Positions 31,086 through 42,886 of a stretch of 64,000 bases of DNA are shown here, piece by piece. Source of the stretch: Liriodendron chinense (Eukaryota > Streptophyta > Magnoliopsida > Magnoliales > Magnoliaceae); assembly GCA_003013855.2 (NCBI GenBank), contig ML058484.1, positions 12,966,215 through 13,030,214 of the forward strand, in the 5' to 3' direction. Numbering within the stretch: position 1 is the first letter of the stretch; each line of letters starts with the position of its first letter. A program made the position numbers and the translations under genes. The notes below the pieces were generated by a model. It made no database searches, was not told where the DNA came from, and saw only the letters and a list, made by a program, of their open reading frames with translations.

Positions 31086-32706
31086 TGTAACGACCCGAGA
31101 TTTTCGACTCTCGTGTATAACACGACGGCCGAATTCCCAAGTAATTTATGGAATAACTAATTTGTCAAATAATAAAATATAGCATTCAAGCACAATGACG
31201 GAAACAATTATCATCTCATTCTATCAAACTTACTACGTCATCATTAATGTTTAAATAAGGGAACAAACCAATATCCATACTGATTAATTAAAATACAAAA
31301 CCATGTCTTCTCTTGAAGACTTATTACAATTCCACAAATGTATCAACTACTCAAAAGAAATATTTAATAAATGATAACATCAATTATGTTTCTCTAACAT
31401 CGTCATCCGCCATGTGATCGTACGAATCATCGAACTCTTTTCCTTAAAAATCGGGTTCAATACCTGGATCTTCACCTGCATCATCTAAATTGTGTTTGGG
31501 ATAGCGTTAAACGCTATCATAGTGGGGAATATTTCCTCCAAGACAATCAAGAATAATAATAACGGTACAGAGTAAACGCAAGCAGTATATTATCATTGAA
31601 TCAAATCAAAACAACCAACTAAAAATCTTTGTTAATGCGATGCATGGAATGCATGCTCTGGCTAAGGCACCCTCGCTAGAATCACAATACATGAAGTGGG
31701 AGACTCCCTGTTACGACTTCATGCTAGCCACTAATCACCAGAGGTTCCTGGGACGCACAAGCCCATAGTTTTGCCCGACCACGTGAGAAACGGGACGCTC
31801 ATAGCCCAAATCTACACGTGACAGTGTACGGGAGAAGTAGGACGTTCTAGCCTATTCTCAATTCCGTACACCCACATGGAGCCAAGTGAATGCATGACTT
31901 TAGTTTCACCTTTATTTAAGTGTTTTCACATGCAACCAATTTAAATAAAACTCAATGGTCACTATGGGGAGTCACAAGCAACCCAGCATAGGTCGACAGT
32001 ACGGGATTAGTGTCCATAGCACCAACCCTGGCTCATGAGAATGTGTATACCATTAATGTTTACTCATTGTCCCGTTTTATGATTTCATCATGTCCCAAAA
32101 AGCCAATGTTGTACATCATGACCAAATTCATTAAAATACTCATGTAATGTAAATGGATCCAGTAAAGCATCATGTACATGTAAGGATCCATTGACAAACA
32201 ATCACTTCATTCTCTCAGTTAAATCAAGAGATATTCTTCCATCATGGACACCTCTCACGGGTTCCATCTCTCTACATCGAATAATTTTACCAACTTAGGG
32301 ACAAAGAGTATACAATAATGGGATGTCTATATGATGATCTTATACACATATTTCATATCACAATATGAAAAGCAATGTTACTTGTAATACATGGACTAAG
32401 AAAATAAGGGCATAGATTTCACAAAAATAACACAAATACACATGTTTCTTAGTAAAAAAAAATCTAAACAAGGAATCACATCACCATACAATGATATTCA
32501 TTACAAATCTCACATCAAACTTCATATTATATGGATAAGCAATTCAAAACAAAATAACTTCACATGCCACAAAAGAAACTTATGATAATCGTGATATTAT
32601 TAATGAAAGGCTTGAAGGAAAATCCTCACCTTAGGATGGACTTAGAAGAGGGTTGTAGAAGATCCTAGCCGCTGGAAAAATATGAGAAATAACTCTCTTC
32701 TCCTTC

Positions 32707-32756
<50 letters not shown>

Positions 32757-33906
32757 TTCTCTAGGGCATGGAGGCTAGGGTTAGGAGAAGGATTTGGAGG
32801 TGCGTAGTAGAAATATGGAGAGAGATGTGAACGCGAGGTCTTGTGTAACAACCTCTTGAGGTGGGTTTCTCAAATCTCAATATTCGGGTGATCTTTGATC
32901 AATTCCAATCCGTTCATCTTATCAAGCTCGAAGAGTAGAGTCAGAATACGTAAATTTCTTGATGATCCACATTCTAAATTGGCCGATCCTTAAAAATGGC
33001 CTAACGGGTGCTAAAATGGGCTAGATCTCAATTAACGGTCTACGCTTAATGATCAGGGCCCAAATTTTGAAAAAATATATGGTCATGATAGGCAAATAAT
33101 TGTACAAAGTTTAGTGGTTGATTGATGGTGAGAAATGCCTAGATCTGAAATTTCAACTTTTAGCGGAAAAGGAAGGGGCTGGCTTTGTAGTTCAACGGTG
33201 TAGGATTATAGATCGGGGTCCAAATTTTGTATAAACTCATAGTCATATGAGTATAATAAATGGTCCAAATTTGAGAAGCGATTGATGGTGAGAAGTGGGT
33301 AAATTGAAAGGTTCAGATTTAAAAAGAGTTGGTAACTCATTAATTTCTAAAACGGGATAACTTCGCGCAAGAAAGATGCTTATCAAGGTGGGGCACTCAA
33401 ATCACACTATTGGTCCATGATAAAGACGATCCAAGTCACTCATATGAAGAGAAATATTCGACTACGACTACCCATCTACTTTCCTCACTTGATGGACATA
33501 AAAATCAAAGATTAAGGGGCTGATTTGACAATTGGACCACTTCTACTATGATTTAAGGACTGAAATTTGATGTGTACGGTTAATATGTGCCCAAAAGCTT
33601 AATTCCAGGGTTTTGCGTGAAAGTGATTGTCAGAAACTATAATACTTAAAAATGGCATCTTAATTTAAGTTTAACTAATGGCATTCTCGTAATTATCTGA
33701 AAAATGCGTGATTTTTGAAATCTGATCTTTCTACGATGTTTATGGGATCATTCTAAGCAACTTTTGTAAAGGGTCCCCTATCGGATCTCCTACGGATGTC
33801 CCGCTATTCGCAAATTAACGGTAAATGTACGATAATTAATAAAAAATAAATTAAAAATAAATTTTCAAAATTTTTCAAATAAATCTCGAAAATCTGGGGC
33901 GTTACA
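31086..33906. mobile_element. Probable solo LTR (2.8 kb) with 5-bp target duplication
   Basis: Begins TGTAACGACCCGAGATTTTC and ends GAAAATCTGGGGCGTTACA, an extended imperfect inverted repeat with TG...CA termini. It is flanked by CAAGA (31081-31085, 33907-33911). The uninterrupted site is preserved at about 37985 in duplicate copy 2. No gag or pol. Long LTRs with TGTAAC...GTTACA ends are known in Tekay/Del-type gypsy elements, so a solo LTR of that kind is the best reading. It contains a (CT)n tract at 32710-32749. Confidence 0.75.
32710..32749. repeat. (CT)n microsatellite
   Basis: 40-bp CT tract inside the probable solo LTR. Confidence 0.95.
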
Positions 33907-34261
33907 CAAGAGAGACATAAAAGATAGTGTATATATAAGCAAATATGATATAAATTATTTAGTTGTCCACATGTATATGCTAACACACTCTACATAAAAG
34001 GTGCTATGGATGATTTGGTCTTGCCTCCTCACCTTTTCATTGCAGAGCTTCATAAGGGTGGCTTGTTTCCAATGAATTGCATCCTTAGATTAATTTGAAC
34101 CATTCATGTTCTCATTACCAACATGTAGAAGCTATTATCTTAAAATGATACTTCATTGATGAATCCAACCTCTAAATCTTGGATTTGAACATGAGACATT
34201 TAAAATTAGTTTTCATAAATAATGTTAGTGAGTTTTGATTGGTAATCTAGTCTCGAAGCCT

Positions 34262-34482
34262 GAGCTCGAATTAGGTACCAACCCCACCAGGACACAACTG
34301 GAGATGGATGGGTACGTGGTGGAGAGCAGGTGGGGCCCCAACCTTTGTTTGCTTGTGTGATGGTGTGCAAGCATTCCACTAATATAGAAGTGTGGCCCCT
34401 CTACTTTCCATCAATACCGATGTGCCACGTACCCATCCGTCTCCCACTGCATCTTGGTGGGGATAGTACCTAATCCGAGCTC
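34262..34482. mobile_element. 221-bp Mutator-like MITE in duplicate copy 1
   Basis: Ends gagctcgaattaggtacc and gtacctaatccgagctc are inverted repeats with one mismatch. The next arms atggatgggtacgtgg and ccacgtacccatccgt also pair. Flanking 9-mers TCGAAGCCT and CTAAAGCCT match at seven positions. The empty site is at about 45000-45020 in copy 2. The GGATTAGGTAC end is shared with the 24208-24720 element, although the palindromic core is absent here. Confidence 0.8.
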
Positions 34483-34597
34483 CTAAAGCCTTTTCTAAAA
34501 GTTTTTGGCTATGTATACTACTGGCCAATCAAAACTCACCGCATCAACATCACCATTGGAGGTAGTGTGGGCTTCATTACCGTAAGGATTAACCACC

Positions 34598-34653
34598 TGT
34601 CAGTCTTTAAGTAGGAATGGATAGGTGTCAGTCTTTAAGTAGGAATGGATAGG
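34598..34653. repeat. 28-bp tandem duplication
   Basis: The unit tgtcagtctttaagtaggaa... occurs twice in direct succession (34598-34625, 34626-34653). The corresponding place in duplicate copy 2 (about 45145) has one unit. Confidence 0.85.
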
Positions 34654-34654
34654 G

Positions 34655-35078
34655 GCTCTGTAGGGCCAATGTGATGTATGGGTTTTATCCACACCGTCCA
34701 TCCATTTTTCCATATCATTTTAGAGTACAAGCATAAAAATGAGGCAGATCCAAGGCTCAATTAGACCACAGTGACACTTAAAACACATAGTATTGAAAAT
34801 TTCCTGGGGGCCATAAAAGTTTTGGATCAAGTTGATATTTGTGTTTTACCTATCTGTGTTTATGTGACCTTATGAACAGGTTGGATGGCAATTAACCATC
34901 ACAGTAGGCCCTAGGAAGGTTCAATTGTGCGTGTCATTATCACCACTGCTTCCTGTAATGTGGCTCACTTGAGCCTTGGATCTGCCTCATTTTTGGGCTT
35001 ATACCCTAAAATGATATGGAAAAATGGATGGACGGTGTGGATAAAATCCGCACATCATAGTGGCCCCTCAGAGACCCT
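34655..35078. repeat. Palindromic repeat, copy 15
   Basis: Left ggggctctgtagggccaatg and right cacatcatagtggcccctca delimit it, with the standard core between. Its counterpart in duplicate copy 2 is at 45165-45598. Confidence 0.75.
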
Positions 35079-35317
35079 TAAGGGGGTGCAGATTGGGCCT
35101 CACAAATTTAGTGACATGGTGGGATTTGATTGGTCCAACCTTGCCTAACTTCAATTTGAGCCCTAGACCACTTTCAAACATACTCTGCTCATCTTTTATA
35201 GCCATGGCTCAATCCAATCTCACCACTCAGGGCCCAATCCAACCCATTGGCGTCCCAATGTGAAAGTTTTCATGCCGTTACTAGATGAGAGGGCTGCCTG
35301 CATGTAAGGCATGAAGC

Positions 35318-35764
35318 CAATTAGGTGCATGGGCCCACCTTGAGGTGTGCACCCTATATCCACACCGTCCATCTGTTTTTCCATATCATTTTAGATTAGG
35401 TAATGAGGCAAAAAATGAAGCAGATCCAAATCTCCAGCGGACCATGATACAAGGAAACGGTGGTGAATGAACTCTACACTATTAAAAAATTCCTAGGGTC
35501 CCCCATAATGTTTATCTAGAAGGTCACACAAACTTGGATGAAGGGAAAAAACAAATACCAGCTTGATCCAAATCTTTTGTGGTCCACAAGAAGCTTTTAA
35601 TGGTTAATCACCACTGTTTCCTATAATAGAATCCACGTGAGATTTGAATCTTTTTCATTTATGGGCTCACCCCCTAAGATGACATGAAAAATCGGATGGA
35701 CTGAGTGGATATAAAACACATACATCAAGGTGGGCCCCACGGTAAGGGCTGCACCTGATCCGCT
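35318..35764. repeat. Palindromic repeat, copy 16
   Basis: Left aattaggtgcatgggcccac and right ggctgcacctgatccgctc delimit it; the core is complete. Its counterpart in duplicate copy 2 is at 46545-46985. Confidence 0.75.
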
Positions 35765-36774
35765 CCGTTTACTATACTTATAGTCAAGTAGTCAGGATAT
35801 AAGCAGGGTTGTCAATGGGTCGGGCCTGGGGTAGGTCTTGGCCCGGATTTGGATCTTCACACAGTGGGACACCCATTTAGCTGTCCCGCACATTTACCTC
35901 GCTGGCATGCGTGCTGCATGTGGAGGCGTGTGGGGCCAGCAAAGGTTTATGATGAGTGGATATAAAAGGTGCCACGTTGCCATGCGACCAAGGTGGCAAA
36001 TGGACTAGACCGTATTATCCAAGTCCACCCATTGACATAAGACCCGTGTGCCGTGTAGGTCCAACTGATTGGACTGCACCTAAGGTGCAACCAGGAACTC
36101 AACCGTTTCTTAAATGTTAATAAATGCAAAGGGAGAGAAGGAAAAAGGGTCCTAGCTTTGGTGGACCTTACCAATCTATTCTGACCGCCATCTGCATTAC
36201 TCTATGCTAGGCTCAGGACTAAAAATAGGCATCATCTGTGATTGAGATGGATAACAAGATTAGACAGTGTACAGGTCAAAGCTCACCCTCTATTTCCCTT
36301 AGTGTCGCTCACCTAAAATAATAATGAGCCTGATTTTTTGCTTTTTATGAATGGGCTCCTTGTCTCATAAGAACATAAGGCTGGGTTGAGTTATCCATAG
36401 TGTGGATGATGGCTCCAATAATCCAACCATCTCAACATGTCAGCTCATAAGGAGCCAAAAAATGATGGCATCCTGAGTTGCGACGGATGTAAAACAAAGT
36501 CATTGAAAAGGAAAACAAAAGAAAGAAGTCTTCTTTCAGCCCCAATCAAGTTGAAGAAGACACGAATTTTCTACGGGGGATTGGACTGACACGTGTTCTG
36601 GAGATGACTTTCAGAATAAGAAGGCTCCCGTGACTACCCGTAGGCACTGAACGTAATATTAAGGGCAACACGTGCTAGTAAAGGCAACCAGCTGCTGAGC
36701 CAGTTTCCACGTTCTGATCACGACTTGAACTTGGTCTCGTCCGACGGGTGCATCACTTGCGTTGGACGTGGTTT

Positions 36775-37412
36775 GGCTGGTGACGCGAACACCAGCCAGC
36801 TAGCTGGTGTCAAAGCTTTGTGGAACCCACCATGATGTCTTTGTTTTATTAATGTCGTCCATCTATTTTGCCAGCTTATTTTAGGGCATGATCCCAAAAT
36901 GAGGCAAATTCAAAGCTCAAGTGGACCACACATAAGGAGAATGCTGTCCACCGTTGAAACCTTTCTATGGACCACAGTGACGTTTGTTTCTCATCCAACC
37001 TATTCAGAAGGTCACATAGACAAAAACAAATATCAGCTTTTTATTTATTTATTTACACACTCGCACTCACGCCCCTCAACACTCCCACACAATCACTCCA
37101 CAGTAGCTTTTTTATACTACAATGGGTGCTTGGGCCCATGACCTCATGTTGGAACTCTTGTGAGTCTACCACTGAGGCATAAGTAAGGCCTGCCACGTAA
37201 ATATCAGCTTGATCCAAAAACTTTTGCGTAAGCATTATTGCCCCCCTGTTTCTGTGGTGTGGTCCACTTGAGTTTTGGATGTGCTTTATTTTTTGCTCAT
37301 GCCCTAAAATGAGTAGGAAAAATGAATGGATTGTGTCAATAAAACACATACATCGTGATGGGGCCCACAGAGCTTTGACACCAACTAGATGGCTGGTGTT
37401 CAGGTCACCAGC
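36775..37412. repeat. Palindromic repeat, copy 17, interrupted by a SINE
   Basis: Ends ggctggtgacgcgaacacca and ggtgttcaggtcaccagc, matching the copy at 30177-30658. The SINE at 37040-37198 splits its loop. Confidence 0.75.
37040..37198 (-). mobile_element. SINE with 12-bp target duplication
   Basis: Flanked by AAATATCAGCTT at 37028-37039 and 37199-37210. The plus strand starts with a T/TTTA tract, so the element is on the minus strand with an A-rich TAAA-type tail. Its 5' part on the minus strand has cctcagtggtagactcacaa, a tRNA-like box A region. The intact target is visible in the orthologous palindrome at 30177-30658 and in other family copies. Confidence 0.8.
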
Positions 37413-37725
37413 GGCCAACCTTGTGACCCAAGTCCATGAGCTCCCGTAATATTGTAAACGTAAAATCTGCTCCACCCATTAGGTTCTATGATCTTAGGCA
37501 CATCAGTAAAAATGAGCTAGACCACAGGTCAACTGGGCCACACCACATGGAACAATGAAGATGGGATGCGGATCATAAGTTTGTGCCGAGCTACCAAGCT
37601 GTGTATATTTTATCAAACCCATTAATAAGCGGTAGCTCACCAGGATGATCAATAGAAGATACAAACATATATTCTTAATAAAAATTCAACTGGGCCACAC
37701 CATGTGAACTTAGCAATTTTTGTAG

Positions 37726-37846
37726 TTAACGCACACACCCACACCCCCACACACTCAAACACCCACTCACACCACATGGGCACTCGATCCCTTGTCTCTA
37801 TGCTGAAACTCTTGTGAGTCTACCACTGAGCCATGAAGGGAGACCC
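37726..37846 (-). mobile_element. Second SINE copy in duplicate copy 2
   Basis: Minus-strand reading ggctcagtggtagactcaca...gggatcgagtgccc gives box A- and box B-like motifs. TTGTAG flanks it (37720-37725, 37847-37852). The corresponding place in copy 1 (about 30940) has the uninterrupted cttgtaggcatggttaaaac. It shares the tagactcacaag block with the SINE at 37040-37198. Confidence 0.65.
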
Positions 37847-38400
37847 TTGTAGGCATGGTTAAAACAAAGGTTCACACCTGATTGATTGAGCCTATTTTAC
37901 ATGTACAACATGTTGGATTCAACAGAGCTTGGGTGAGGGAATTTTCAGGATGATTTCCCTCCCCCTCATTTTAGTAACTTATAGATAAGAAAAAAATATA
38001 AAAAATAATATGTATATAAGAAAATACAGTATAAATCATTTAGTTGTCCATATGCATATCCTAACACACCCTACATGACATAAAAGGTGTTATGCATGAT
38101 TTGGTCTTGTCTCCTCACCTTCTCATTGCCGAGCTTGATAAGGGTGGCCTGTTTTCAATGAATTGCATCCTTAGATTAATCTGAACCATCCATGTTCTCA
38201 TTATTATTAACATGAGCTATTGTCTTATAATGATACTTCTTTGGTGAATCCAACCTCTAAATCGTTGATTTGAATATGAGACATTAAGGGCCTGTTTGGA
38301 TACTACGAAATAAGTTACTTTTTATTGAACTTAAGACATTAAATTACTTTTGGCACTTAAGTTCATTTGGTAAGTATTATTTTTTATTTTTATTTTTTGT

Positions 38401-38402
<2 letters not shown>

Positions 38403-38431
<29 letters not shown>
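38403..38431 (+). repeat. Poly-G run of 29 bases
   Basis: Uninterrupted G tract, unusually long for a plant genome and able to form G-quadruplex structures. Its length may be unreliable in an assembly. Confidence 0.9.
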
Positions 38432-38852
38432 TGCTTAACAAAGTTCTCTCTCATGGTTCACTTAATTACTGCTCTCTCATAGCATCCATATCAAAGGAGG
38501 CCCCACACGATGGACTGTCCCATCAAAGGTGGGGCTCACACAGTGGACGACCCACATAAAAAATGGGCCCTGCATTAATTGGTGCAAGATCCAATCCACC
38601 AATCTGGTTGATCTGATCTTCTACATCTTTCCCAAAAATGGTTCTAATCCACTCACCATGTGGACCGATTATTGGAAACAAGTGAATGGGTTAGAGAACT
38701 TCAGCCAAGTCTTCCAGAGCCGTACATTTGTTTTGCAAACTGTGGCCCACCTAACCAGTGGATCAACCTAATTCTTGTGTCAGGGCATCCATATAGTGGT
38801 CCCGTTTTGATGGATGGAATGTATCTCGGACCAATTGTGCTATGCTTGCACA

Positions 38853-39223
38853 TGTTGGGTGTGTTTCACACAAACTTTAGGATCTCACCCCCCAATGCAC
38901 TAGAATTATGGGCTATGATAATGCAATAGTCAAGAATAAAGCATCAACCACACGACACAAGGAGTTTTTACATGGAAAACCCTTGAAAAGGTAAAAACCA
39001 CAGGACCTAGTCCAGAGCAACAATTCACTATGGAGTAGAATGTTACAACTGATCACAAGCACACACCGCTTGGATCAAACCTTCTTCACTCACGTAGGAG
39101 TGGATGAACAATAAGAGAATAATGAAAATGAAGAGATCTCACCCGAGCACGAGGACGTTGAAGAGCCGAGACGTCGTTGCACCGTGAATCACCTTCGCAA
39201 GCAAAGCCTCCTCTACCAACAAG

Positions 39224-39299
<76 letters not shown>

Positions 39300-39668
39300 A
39301 CATTGGATGTGAAAACACCTTAATGGGATGACCCAATCCCTATTTGGAACCCCTTAAGTAGAGAACCGGAGGAATCACAACCCAAATAGGAAACTGTGTA
39401 TAAGCAGTCCACGTTGGGTCGGGCGCCCGATCAGTGGACCGTCGGGTGCCCGCCCAAGTCAAAAACTGTCCAGCGAGCTTCTTGGAGAAAAATTCAAATT
39501 TCGGGTGCCCGGACCAACATGATCGGCGGCCCGGTCACCTCATCGTCGGGCGCCCGACTATTGTGAAAACAGTCCAGCAGCTTAACTGCCATACGGATGA
39601 ATTTCGGTCGCCCAACCACACCCAAGCGGCACTCTCTCTCCTCTGTACCGAGGAGGAAAACCCCATCA
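38853..39668 (-). repeat. 3' LTR of the copia element
   Basis: Plus-strand start TGTTGGGTGTG, end CCCCATCA. It contains a (CT)n(CA)n tract at 39226-39300 that has expanded relative to the other LTR, and several GGGCGCCCG-like palindromes at 39420-39610. Confidence 0.9.
39226..39300. repeat. Compound (CT)n(CA)n microsatellite in the 3' LTR
   Basis: CT tract to about 39269 followed by a CA tract to about 39300. The 5' LTR has only an interrupted CT-rich stretch here, so the expansion postdates insertion. Confidence 0.9.
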
Positions 39669-39879
39669 AATCTTCCCATTTTCGACTCAGGAGAAATTCG
39701 CTTTCTTCAAGCCAGTCAGGTTTCTACAAACCTTAAACTTGCCCTTGAGCAAAGCCTTGGTCATCATATTTGACCCGTCATCAATCTGTGTGAACCTTCC
39801 CAAGCTGTAGTACCTTCTGTTCCAAAGTATCCCTAATCTAGTGATACTGAATCTTTATGTGCTTCAACTTGGAGTGCTA

Positions 39880-40930
39880 ACTTGGATTCTTGCTCAAGTG
39901 TATAGCACTTTGGCTATCGCAATAGACCATGTGCTTCTCATGCTTCAGGCTGAGTTCCTGTAGGAACCTCTTCATCCAAAGTATATCTTTACATGCCTCT
40001 GTGACCGCAATGTACTCGGTCTTTATCGTCAACAACGCTACGATCTTCTGTAGCTTGCTCTACCAAGAGACCGCTCCTCCTACAAATGTGAACATGAATC
40101 CCGATGTAGACTTCCGAGAGTCTATGTCACCTGCCATATCTGCATCTGTATAGCCTTCTAACACAAGTTTTTCGTTACCATAGCATAGGCTCAACCTGGA
40201 TGAGCCTCTTAGATAGTGTAGTATCCATTTCACCGCTGCCCTAATGTTCTTTGCCAGGATTGGCAAGATACTGGCTGACAATACCAACCGCATATGCTAT
40301 GTCTGGGCACGTGCACACCATAGCATACATCAAACTTTCTACCGCTGACGCGTAGGGTATCTTCCGCATCTCTTCACTTCCTCCTTCATCTTGGGACACT
40401 GCTTATCGCTCAATTTGAAGTGACCATCCAGTGGAGTACTGACCGGCTTCGCTGCATTCATATTGAACCGTTCTAAGACTTTCTCAATATACCGCTCTTG
40501 TGACAGCCAAAGCTTCCTACTGCTCCTGTCACGGGTTATCTCCATTCTTAGGATCTGTTTTACTGAGCCTAAGTCTTTCATCGCGAATGACTTGCCCAAC
40601 TCCTGTTTCAGCCTATCAATCTTTTTATGTCTTTTCCCATGATGAGCATGTCATCAACATACAATAGCAGAACTAAGAAATCATCATCTGAGAAATTGCG
40701 TGTGAACACAGTGGTCCGCCTCCGTTCTATCATACCCATGTGTCAACATGAACGAGTCGAACTTCTTGTACCATTGCCTAGGAACTTGTTTCAGCCCATA
40801 CAAGCGCTTCCTAAGCCTACACACCATATGCTCTTTGCATTTGACTTCGAACCCCTCTGGTTGGTGCATGTAGATCTCTTCTTCCAGGTCACCATGGAGA
40901 AAGGCAGTTTTAACATCTAACTACTTTATC
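39880..40930 (-). pseudogene. Copia reverse transcriptase C-part and RNase H
   Basis: Minus-strand reading: MHQPEGFEVKCKEHMVCRLR then LYGLKQVPRQWYKKFD (40869-40684), the catalytic YVDD in the short stretch near 40650, MKDLGSVKQILRMEITRD and VSTPLDGHFKLSD (40599-40339), LILPILAKNIRAAVKWIL-like to GYTDADMAGD, SRKSTSGFMF (40293-40060), and a tail near 39900 with the RNase H end. The parts lie in different frames, and stops separate them, so no functional protein is made. Confidence 0.85.
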
Positions 40931-41492
40931 TCCAGATCCATGCTAGCCGCCAACCCAAGTAACACCCGTATGGATGTCATCTTTGCCACTGGTGAGAATA
41001 TCTCCTCGAAATCTATACATTTCCTCTAACCAAACCCTTTCACTATTAGCTTGGCCTTGAACCTCATTTGTGAATTCTTCTGCTCATTCTTCTTTCTGAA
41101 CACCCACTTGTTGTTTAGAGCTTTCTTACCCTTAAGCAATTTTACCATATATCATAGGTGTGATTCTTATGCAAGGATTTCATCTCCTCTTGCATAGCTT
41201 TCAACCACTCCCCCTTATGGTCGTCGGCTAGGGCCTCAAAATAGTCTTTTGGCTCCCCCATCAGTGAGCATAATGTACTCATGCGGTGAATACTTTTTAG
41301 ATGGATGTCTGTTCTTTTATGTCCTCCTCACTTGTGGCTCAATAGGTGAATCAAGTGGGGGCTGCTCCCCTGGTCCATCTTCTATAGGGACTCCCTCATC
41401 CTCTGCACCTTGCTATACTCCTTCGTCATCAGGCACCACGGGAGGAGTAACCGGATCCATGTCCTCTAGCTCACCTGAACTAGGCTAGCTGG

Positions 41493-41708
41493 CTTTTCTC
41501 TGGCTCATAAATATCTTCTATACATTGATCTTCAAAGAAAACCACATCTCTGCTCTTGACGAGCTATTTCTCGGTCGGATCCCACAATCTGTAACCGAAC
41601 CTTTTCTCTGGCTTATAAATATCTTCTATACATTGATCTTCAAAGAAAACCACATCTCTGCTCTTGACGAGCTATTTCTCGGTCGGATCCCACAATCTGT
41701 AACCGAAC
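41493..41708 (-). repeat. 108-bp tandem duplication inside copia pol
   Basis: Two nearly identical units (41493-41600, 41601-41708) in direct succession. The period of 108 is a multiple of three, so the duplication keeps the reading frame. It duplicates the linker segment after the integrase core (on the minus strand, the DVVFFEDQCIEDIY-type stretch). Confidence 0.9.
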
Positions 41709-41749
41709 CTTTCATCACCGTACCCCAAGAACACACTGTTTGATCTTCG

Positions 41750-42884
41750 TATCGAGCTTGGACCTCTCGTCCTTTGGTACGTGAACGAATGCCCTGCATC
41801 CAAACACCCTGAGATGACTGTACGACAAATCTCGTCCAGTTCACACCTTCTAAGGTACTTCTCCATTCAAGGGGGTTGATGGAGACCTGTTTATCAAATA
41901 CACCGCCGTGTGTATTGTTTCTCCTCAGAACATCTTGGGCAACTTTGTTTGGGATAACATACATCTGATTCTTTCTACAATGGTGCGATTCATTCGCTCA
42001 GCCACATCATTATGCTGGGGGTCTTGGGAACCGTCTGTTCATGCCATATATCCAGTGACTTACAATACTCGTGGAAGTCACCAATGTATTCACCACCATT
42101 GTCAGTGTGGATGCACTTCAATGATCTACCTGTCTCTTTCTCGACCATAGCATGAAACATTTTAAACACACCAAAGACCTTGTCCCTTAGATTTCAAAGC
42201 ATAAACCCAAACCCTTCTAGATGCATCATCTATAAAAGTGACAAAATACAATGCCCCACCCAAGGTTTTTGTCTCATAGGACAACAAACATTAGAATAAA
42301 CCAAATTTAATGCATGCATTTTATTAACATGGGAAGCAGATTTAACAAATGAAACTCTATGATGTTTCCCTGATAAACAATCAATACAGATTTTGAAAGG
42401 TATACCTGTCACGTCTGGAAGGAGCCGCTTCTTCGCTAGTAGTTGAAGCCCTTTTTCACTCATGTGGCCGAGATGCCTGTGCCACATGTCAGTAGCTGAA
42501 TCTTCCGTTGCGTACAACCCACCCTTGCACACACTGACACTTGCCTTGTAAATGGTGCAACACTTCTTTCTTCTGGTTGCGATCAACGAACCCTTGATGA
42601 GCTTCCAGCTCCAACCAACAAATCGTCTTTCATAGCCATCATCATCCAACCTTCCCGTCGACATCAAGTTGAGGCGAAGGTCTGAAATGTACCCCACATC
42701 CCTGAGAACCAATGTGCAGCCCACATCGGTCTTCACACAAATATCACAGACTCCTACGATCTTCGATATGCTAGAATTTTCCATCTTCACTGTCACATAG
42801 TCACCTGACTTGTAGCTCGTGAAGAAATCTTTGCGTGGAGTCACATGAAACGAGGCTCCCGAGTCTATCACCCAGTCGGTGTCT
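41750..42884 (-). pseudogene. Copia protease and integrase region
   Basis: Minus-strand reading from 42871: protease IDSGASFHVTPRKDFF, then the GAG-pre-integrase zinc-finger segment MWHRHLGHMSEKGLQLLAKK and CIDCLSGKHHRVSF. The integrase core follows with frame changes at 42230-41960 (CIHTDNGGEYIGDFHEY-like reading near 42115-42060), then FVVQSSQGVWMQG. A TAA at 42886-42884 stands where a Gln codon is expected, just before DTDWVIDSGAS, so gag and pol are separated by a nonsense change. Confidence 0.8.
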
Positions 42885-42886
42885 TA

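Larger units (their letters stand above)
29815..36400 (+). repeat. Tandem segmental duplication, copy 1
   Basis: Collinear with 36400-49280 once the private insertions are removed. Paired anchors, copy 1 then copy 2, are as follows. 29860/36450 (tcctgagttgcgacggatgt). 30177/36775 (palindromic repeat with GGCTGGTGATG-type ends). 30960/37870 (gcttcacagctgattgactg). 33930-34200/38010-38285. 34540/45080. 35060-35290/45580-46530. 35940/48665 (tatgatgagtggatataaaa). 36130-36320/49060-49255. Private to copy 1 are the 2.8-kb solo LTR and a 221-bp Mutator-like element. No host gene was recognised in the unit. Confidence 0.85.
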
